DNA of 9,892 bases from positions 5,237-15,128 of the forward strand of contig JAPKZT010000327.1 in assembly GCA_026393655.1 (NCBI GenBank). The letters are read 5' to 3'. Source of the stretch: Actinomycetota bacterium (GTDB taxonomy: Bacteria > Actinomycetota > Acidimicrobiia > Acidimicrobiales > Ilumatobacteraceae). Position 1 is the stretch's first letter. Each line of letters opens with the position of its first letter. Both the position numbers and the translations under genes were made by a program. The notes under the pieces were generated by a model, which saw nothing but the letters and a program-made list of their open reading frames with translations, was not told where the DNA came from and ran no database searches. Positions 7,301 to 9,892 of the stretch are shown here, piece by piece.

Positions 7301-8046
7301 TCTTCGTATGCGAGCAAAAATCCTGCAAAATCAAGCGTGTCGGCGTTACGTAATACCGGAACAACAAGACTTCGCAGCCCGTTTCCTTTGTCGACATCAA
7401 CAGCCAAACCCATATTGACATGATTGAACTTCTGAATTTGTGGTTTGCCTTGATCATCGACCGAAAACACATGTTTCAAATTCGGCGCAGAATCGGCAAT
7501 CGCTCGCACTATCGCATAGCCGATCAAATGCGTAAAACTAATTTTGCTTTCACCACTGCGACCGCGGTAGCCGTTGATCACTTTTCGATTAACTTCAAGA
7601 AGTTTTGCTGGCACTTGGCGCACACTCGTTGCGGTTGGCACTTCAAGACTTGCCTGCATATTCGCAGCGATAACCGCAGAAACACCGCGCAGAGGTTCGG
7701 GCGCGACGACTTCAAGCGGCAATTGAATTGCTTGTGTTTGCGGCTCAAAATTTTGTGCAACAACTGGCTTCGAAGATGTAACAGTTTGTTTAGCTTGAAC
7801 AACTCTTTGCAACAAGTTCTCCGACGGTTTCGCCTCCGCTTGAGACTCAAGTTTCAAATTTTCAAGTACCGGCCGAAACAACTCGCCAGTCGGATCATTT
7901 TTTGGTGATCCAACTGGCTTGTAGTCACTAAAGAAATCTCTCCATGCTGGCGACAAACTTTCAGGTTCGTCCCGATACCTCTCGTACATCTCCTCTACTA
8001 ACCAGGAGTTTGCACCAAAGTCGTCGGGGCCAGACTTCTCAACCAT
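4348..8046 (-). CDS. kgd: Multifunctional 2-oxoglutarate decarboxylase/dehydrogenase E1 with succinyltransferase domain (Kgd/SucA)
   Basis: This 1232-residue cytosolic TCA-cycle enzyme is thiamine-diphosphate dependent. Its family decarboxylates 2-oxoglutarate and feeds succinyl groups to CoA within the oxoglutarate dehydrogenase complex. Domains in order: a short N-terminal helical segment (about 8-43, FGANSWLVEEMYERY); a Pro/Ala/Gln/Lys linker (45-110); an E2-like acyltransferase core (115-360) with YDHRIIQGAESG, His330 in the catalytic DHR position; then E1 (370-1232) with AMHRGRLNVL (557-566), SANPSHLE (619-626), the TPP motif starting GDAAFAGQG (658-666) and ending at NNQIGFTT (691-698), MGEDARRGTFSQRHS (913-927) and HGFEGQGPEHSSAR (1019-1032). 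There is no lipoyl domain, as usual in actinobacterial Kgd, so a separate lipoylated E2 is expected elsewhere. Length matches mycobacterial Kgd (about 1230). The ATG at 8046 lacks an obvious Shine-Dalgarno and follows the puuD-like stop by 21 bases on the same strand. Confidence 0.97.
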   Translation of the reverse strand: MVEKSGPDDFGANSWLVEEMYERYRDEPESLSPAWRDFFSDYKPVGSPKNDPTGELFRPVLENLKLESQAEAKPSENLLQRVVQAKQTVTSSKPVVAQNFEPQTQAIQLPLEVVAPEPLRGVSAVIAANMQASLEVPTATSVRQVPAKLLEVNRKVINGYRGRSGESKISFTHLIGYAIVRAIADSAPNLKHVFSVDDQGKPQIQKFNHVNMGLAVDVDKGNGLRSLVVPVLRNADTLDFAGFLLAYEDVIRKVRANKLTLEDFKGANISLTNPGTIGTQQSVPRLMVGQGVIVGVGSIDYPAEFQGSDQRTLGRLGVSKVVAITSTYDHRIIQGAESGMFLKYVHELLIGEHNFYADVFSSLGVPYQAVQWREDSNSLDSEDALLEKQMQIATLIRVHRVRGHLIADLDPLHWRAPEMPRELDPATYGLTLWDLDREFLTGGVGGVNRSTLGELLGVLRDAYCRTIGVEYMHIHSTEEQRWIQERFEGHGVGEHVVDQHRVLERLNAAEAFERFLATKYVGTKRFGLEGAESLIPMLDAILSSSADNNMHSAVIGAMHRGRLNVLANIMNKDLEEIFEEFEDHIDPSSVQGSGDVKYHLGSVGVFASPKGGSLPIELSANPSHLETVGPIVLGMVRSAQDRIDPPLSYNVLPLLLHGDAAFAGQGIVAEAFAMSDTSGYRVGGTVHIIVNNQIGFTTSPQYARSSKYPSDVAKTVQAPIFHVNGDDPEACVRVANLAFDYRQRFHKDVVIDMICYRRHGHNEGDDPSYTQPLMYKAIAERRSVRKLYVETLVKRGDITLDQAEQALSDYQGKLQGALDAARASKPAPIKVPPPPNPIGVVPHVETGVERSTLDEIFNHLSAYPPDFSAHPKLVRQFALRAQLYNSQQDVDWATAEALAFGSLVIEGTPVRLMGEDARRGTFSQRHSTLVDYNNEERWVPIDTLPNGKARFWVYDSLLSEYAALGFEYGYAHSNTDALVMWEAQFGDFVNGAQIVIDQYIVAAEDKWGQQNGLVLLLPHGFEGQGPEHSSARLERFLQMCAEDNIQVCYPTTAAQYFHMLRRQVRRDFRKPLVVMTPKQPLRMKESRSLVSELTSGSFQEILDDPTVSNRESITRIVLCTGKVAWDIMGERNKRNASVAVVRIEQLYPFPIAGLNEILARYPNAKQVVWVQEEPENMGAWHFVDDLVWGIKSQGFDWRHVARFESGSPATGSKTIHDQELASLLEQTFADWQ

Positions 8047-8067
8047 AACTTAAATCGTAACGATTGA

Positions 8068-8406
8068 TTATTTAAGTAGAACCTCTGATGCGATCCAAAG
8101 AATGAGCCACAAGACACCGCCCGTGATCATCGCGTTCTTGTGCGACTCATATGGCCACAACAATTTGTTTGTTGCAGCAGTGCCGCCGAGCTTACCAAGA
8201 GCGTTTAGTTGCAAGATTGCACCAAGCACAACACCGATAATCAACAAAGTCGTCGCGTTGCTTTGAGTTGCATCACCAAACGCCGAAATGTAGAAGTGGC
8301 CTGACCCAACCATGAACCACAACATTGAGAAAGAGACGAGAAGCGAGCAATGCTTTTCGACCAGCACCTGCAGCAGCCGGGTCAGCAGCAGCGCCACCCA
8401 AAACAT
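8068..8406 (-). CDS. PuuD-like (Urate_ox_N) membrane protein, C-terminal part in a shifted frame
   Basis: This is the second part of the gene whose N-terminal part lies at 8273-8788. Meaningful coding in this frame probably begins near 8337 with VSFSMLWFMVGSGHF; the ATG at 8406 falls inside the other frame and the first 20 or so residues are out of character. From there, three hydrophobic segments can be seen: about residues 24-40, TTLLIIGVVLGAILQLNAL (52-70) and NAMITGGVLWLILWIASEVLL (91-111), with a conserved-looking KLLWPYESHKNA between the last two. Joined to the first part, the protein would be about 240 residues, the size of the membrane domain only; no cytochrome c CXXCH motif is present. 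The TAA at 8068-8070 is 21 bases before the kgd start. Confidence 0.6.
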   Translation of the reverse strand: MFWVALLLTRLLQVLVEKHCSLLVSFSMLWFMVGSGHFYISAFGDATQSNATTLLIIGVVLGAILQLNALGKLGGTAATNKLLWPYESHKNAMITGGVLWLILWIASEVLLK

Positions 8407-8788
8407 TCACGGCGTTGGCAAGAACAACTTTCTGATTTTTCCAAATAACCATCCACACATTGGCAGCCATCAAGACGCCATAAATCATGCCGAGAGAAAT
8501 CGTCATATTGTGTGCATAATTTTGCAACCAGTAGTCCTTCACAAGACCAGTGATCAACAAACCAGTTACTAAAGTTGCGATTGCAGCCCAACGAAACCAC
8601 CACAACGCACGACGCGCAACTTTGTCGAGAGTCAGCATTCGAGCCTTGCCCTCATCCCCATAAGCAGCAAGCGCAGGAACCTGCACAAGATTGAAGTAAT
8701 ACAACAAACCAATCCAAGTAATACCCACAACAATGTGCAGATACCTAAACAAAAAATCTCCGATGTAAGCCTGCTTGAATAATTCCAT
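8273..8788 (-). CDS. PuuD-like (Urate_ox_N) membrane protein, N-terminal part, interrupted by a frameshift
   Basis: The start at 8788 is well supported: AAGGGAG (8794-8800) lies five bases upstream. Residues 1-151 resemble the membrane domain annotated as urate hydroxylase PuuD (Urate_ox_N): FRYLHIVVGITWIGLLYYFNLVQVP (14-38), RRALWWFRWAAIATLVTGLLI (59-79), a helix at about 96-117, then NVLGGAAADPAAAGAGRKALLASR (128-151). After Arg151 the frame becomes a non-membrane tail (LFLNVVVHGWVRPLLHFGVW) and stops, while the expected helices continue in the neighbouring frame from about 8337. The junction near 8335 is in a C/T-rich run. It may be a real lesion or a sequencing or assembly error. True urate oxidation is not assured, since the cytochrome c domain of characterised PuuD is absent and no purine genes are nearby. 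The gene is divergent from ettA and upstream of kgd. Confidence 0.65.
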   Translation of the reverse strand: MELFKQAYIGDFLFRYLHIVVGITWIGLLYYFNLVQVPALAAYGDEGKARMLTLDKVARRALWWFRWAAIATLVTGLLITGLVKDYWLQNYAHNMTISLGMIYGVLMAANVWMVIWKNQKVVLANAVNVLGGAAADPAAAGAGRKALLASRLFLNVVVHGWVRPLLHFGVW

Positions 8789-8793
8789 GATGT

Positions 8794-8800
8794 CTCCCTT
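8794..8800 (-). promoter_or_regulatory. Shine-Dalgarno of the puuD-like gene
   Basis: AAGGGAG on the minus strand is five bases from the ATG at 8788. It is one of the strongest ribosome binding sites in the window and supports the gene being, or having recently been, functional. Confidence 0.7.
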
Positions 8801-8842
8801 TTCGATTTGTTCTATTTTTAATACTTGTTGAATATTAGTTCA

Positions 8843-8871
8843 ATTATAAATTTTAGGATTACCAGACTAAA
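8843..8871 (-). promoter_or_regulatory. Candidate promoter (-10 TATAAT) of the puuD-like gene, possibly also serving kgd
   Basis: A perfect TATAAT lies on the minus strand at 8843-8848, 54 bases before the ATG. The hexamer 17 bases upstream (TTTAGT, 8866-8871) is a poor -35. Because kgd begins only 21 bases after the puuD-like gene, this promoter might also transcribe kgd; no separate kgd promoter was evident in that short gap. Confidence 0.4.
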
Positions 8872-8909
8872 AGCCATTGAAAACTTACCATAACCAAACG
8901 CAAAGCGGT

Positions 8910-8939
8910 TTGAGTTACGAAGAAACTAGCACGGCTAAT
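8910..8939 (+). promoter_or_regulatory. Possible promoter of ettA
   Basis: TTGAGT (8910-8915) and GCTAAT (8934-8939) are 18 bases apart, each matching four of six consensus positions. Transcription would begin near 8946, leaving a leader of about 16 bases without a recognisable Shine-Dalgarno. This is a weak call. Confidence 0.27.
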
Positions 8940-8961
8940 CGCCTAGTAGTTTATAAGTCTT

Positions 8962-9892
8962 ATGGCAGCCGAATTTATTTACACTTGCTACAAGCTCGCG
9001 CGCTTCTATCCACCAGATCGCACGGTGCTCGAGAACATTTCACTATCTTTTTACCCTGGGGCCAAGATCGGTGTTCTCGGATCAAACGGCAGCGGCAAAT
9101 CAAGTTTGCTAAAAATCATGGCGGGTCTTGACGACGAATTCACAGGCGAAGCACGTCTAACGCCCGGTTTTTCAGTTGGCCTGCTTGAACAAGAGCCGAA
9201 ACTCGACCCAACAAAAGATGTTCTCGGAAATGTTATGGATGGCGTTGCGCCGATTCGTGATCTGTTGGCCGAATACGAAAAAGTCACAGCAATGTGGGCT
9301 GAACCTGACGCTGACTTCGACAAAGTTGGTGCACTGCAAGCAAAGCTCGAAGCAAAAATTAATGCTGCCGATGCATGGAGCCTTGAACGCAATGTTGAAA
9401 TTGCGATGGATGCATTGCGTTGTCCACCCAACGACAGCGATGTCACAAAACTCTCAGGTGGAGAACGACGTCGCGTTGCATTATGCAGACTTTTGTTGAG
9501 CCGACCAGACTTGTTACTACTCGACGAGCCAACGAACCATTTAGATGCTGAGAGTGTCGACTGGCTTGAAAGATTCTTGCAAGAGTATTCGGGCACTGTG
9601 GTCGCAATCACTCACGACCGTTACTTCTTAGACAACGTTGCAAAATGGATTCTTGAACTCGACCGCGGCAAGGGCATTCCGTTTGAAGGCAACTACACAA
9701 GTTGGCTGGAACAAAAGCAAGAACGACTTGGACGCGAAGAAAAAGCTAACGAAACTCGGCGACGAACATTACAACGTGAACTTGACTGGGTGCGCATGGC
9801 CCCGAAAGCGCGTCAGTCAAAGGGCAAGGCACGACTTGCTGCTTACGACAAGTTGCATGCTGAAGCCCAAGCAGCCGAGCGCGATGACAATA
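8962..9892 (+). CDS. ettA: Energy-dependent translational throttle protein EttA (ABC-F ATPase), N-terminal part
   Basis: The first 310 residues of an ABC-F protein that, in this family, binds the ribosomal E site and gates elongation according to the ATP/ADP state. Seen: Walker A GSNGSGKS (40-47), Q-loop region LLEQEP (74-79), the EttA arm region with ADFDKVGALQAKLE (117-130), signature LSGGERRRVAL (164-174), Walker B LLLLDEPTNHLD (184-195) with catalytic Glu189, the H-loop His218 in ITHDRYFLD, and the interdomain linker with ELDWVRMAPKARQSKGKAR (273-291), which is diagnostic for EttA over Uup or the antibiotic-resistance ABC-F types. There is no transmembrane domain. The ATG at 8962 is the first in-frame start after a TAG at 8947-8949, and no Shine-Dalgarno is apparent. 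The second ABC domain lies beyond the right edge of the window. Confidence 0.95.
   Translation, partial: MAAEFIYTCYKLARFYPPDRTVLENISLSFYPGAKIGVLGSNGSGKSSLLKIMAGLDDEFTGEARLTPGFSVGLLEQEPKLDPTKDVLGNVMDGVAPIRDLLAEYEKVTAMWAEPDADFDKVGALQAKLEAKINAADAWSLERNVEIAMDALRCPPNDSDVTKLSGGERRRVALCRLLLSRPDLLLLDEPTNHLDAESVDWLERFLQEYSGTVVAITHDRYFLDNVAKWILELDRGKGIPFEGNYTSWLEQKQERLGREEKANETRRRTLQRELDWVRMAPKARQSKGKARLAAYDKLHAEAQAAERDDN

Noticed and set aside
7420..7908. A 162-codon plus-strand open frame opposite the N-terminal part of kgd
   Set aside because: Its Arg/Leu/Phe-rich composition reflects the complementary strand of the Kgd linker and E2 region; there is no family resemblance.
9051..9611. A 186-codon open frame on the minus strand within ettA
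   Set aside because: It lies opposite the clear EttA coding frame, has a Ser/Arg-rich composition typical of an antisense shadow, and shows no recognisable domain.

Overview
The window looks like a piece of chromosome from a lower-GC actinobacterium. The main evidence is a full-length actinobacterial-type Kgd, in which an E2-like succinyltransferase domain is fused to 2-oxoglutarate dehydrogenase E1. Moderate GC (roughly half by eye) and compact spacing resemble aquatic Acidimicrobiia-like or other streamlined Actinomycetota, but that placement is only an inference. No tRNA, rRNA, CRISPR array, insertion sequence or phage gene was seen, and no gene-free stretch exceeds 300 bases.

Layout. A minus-strand cluster fills the left third. 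In transcription order it holds a FAD aromatic-ring monooxygenase (2493-3665), a DUF3500 protein (1379-2482) whose Shine-Dalgarno overlaps the monooxygenase stop codon, a putative NYN/Zc3h12a-type ribonuclease with an S1 domain and a basic tail (306-1340), and the start of exodeoxyribonuclease III (1-251, cut by the window edge). Spacings of 10, 38 and 54 bases would allow one operon. Divergent from the monooxygenase is a small split-barrel PPOX/F420-type flavoprotein (3826-4284) with a recognisable promoter and a probable frameshift near its end. It converges with kgd (4348-8046, minus). Upstream of kgd on the same strand is a PuuD-like (Urate_ox_N) membrane protein split into two frames (8068-8788). 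A divergent 173-base spacer then leads to ettA (8962 to the right edge), an ABC-F translation factor.

Functional reading. Kgd, EttA and exonuclease III are housekeeping functions (TCA cycle, translation, DNA repair). The accessory element is the monooxygenase/DUF3500 pair with the divergent flavoprotein, plausibly a small oxidative catabolic or detoxification unit of unknown substrate. The NYN-S1 protein is a candidate RNA-processing enzyme. I found no clear sign of an undescribed defence or mobile system. The best leads are the two probable frameshifts, the NYN-S1 protein and the uncharacterised monooxygenase/DUF3500 unit.
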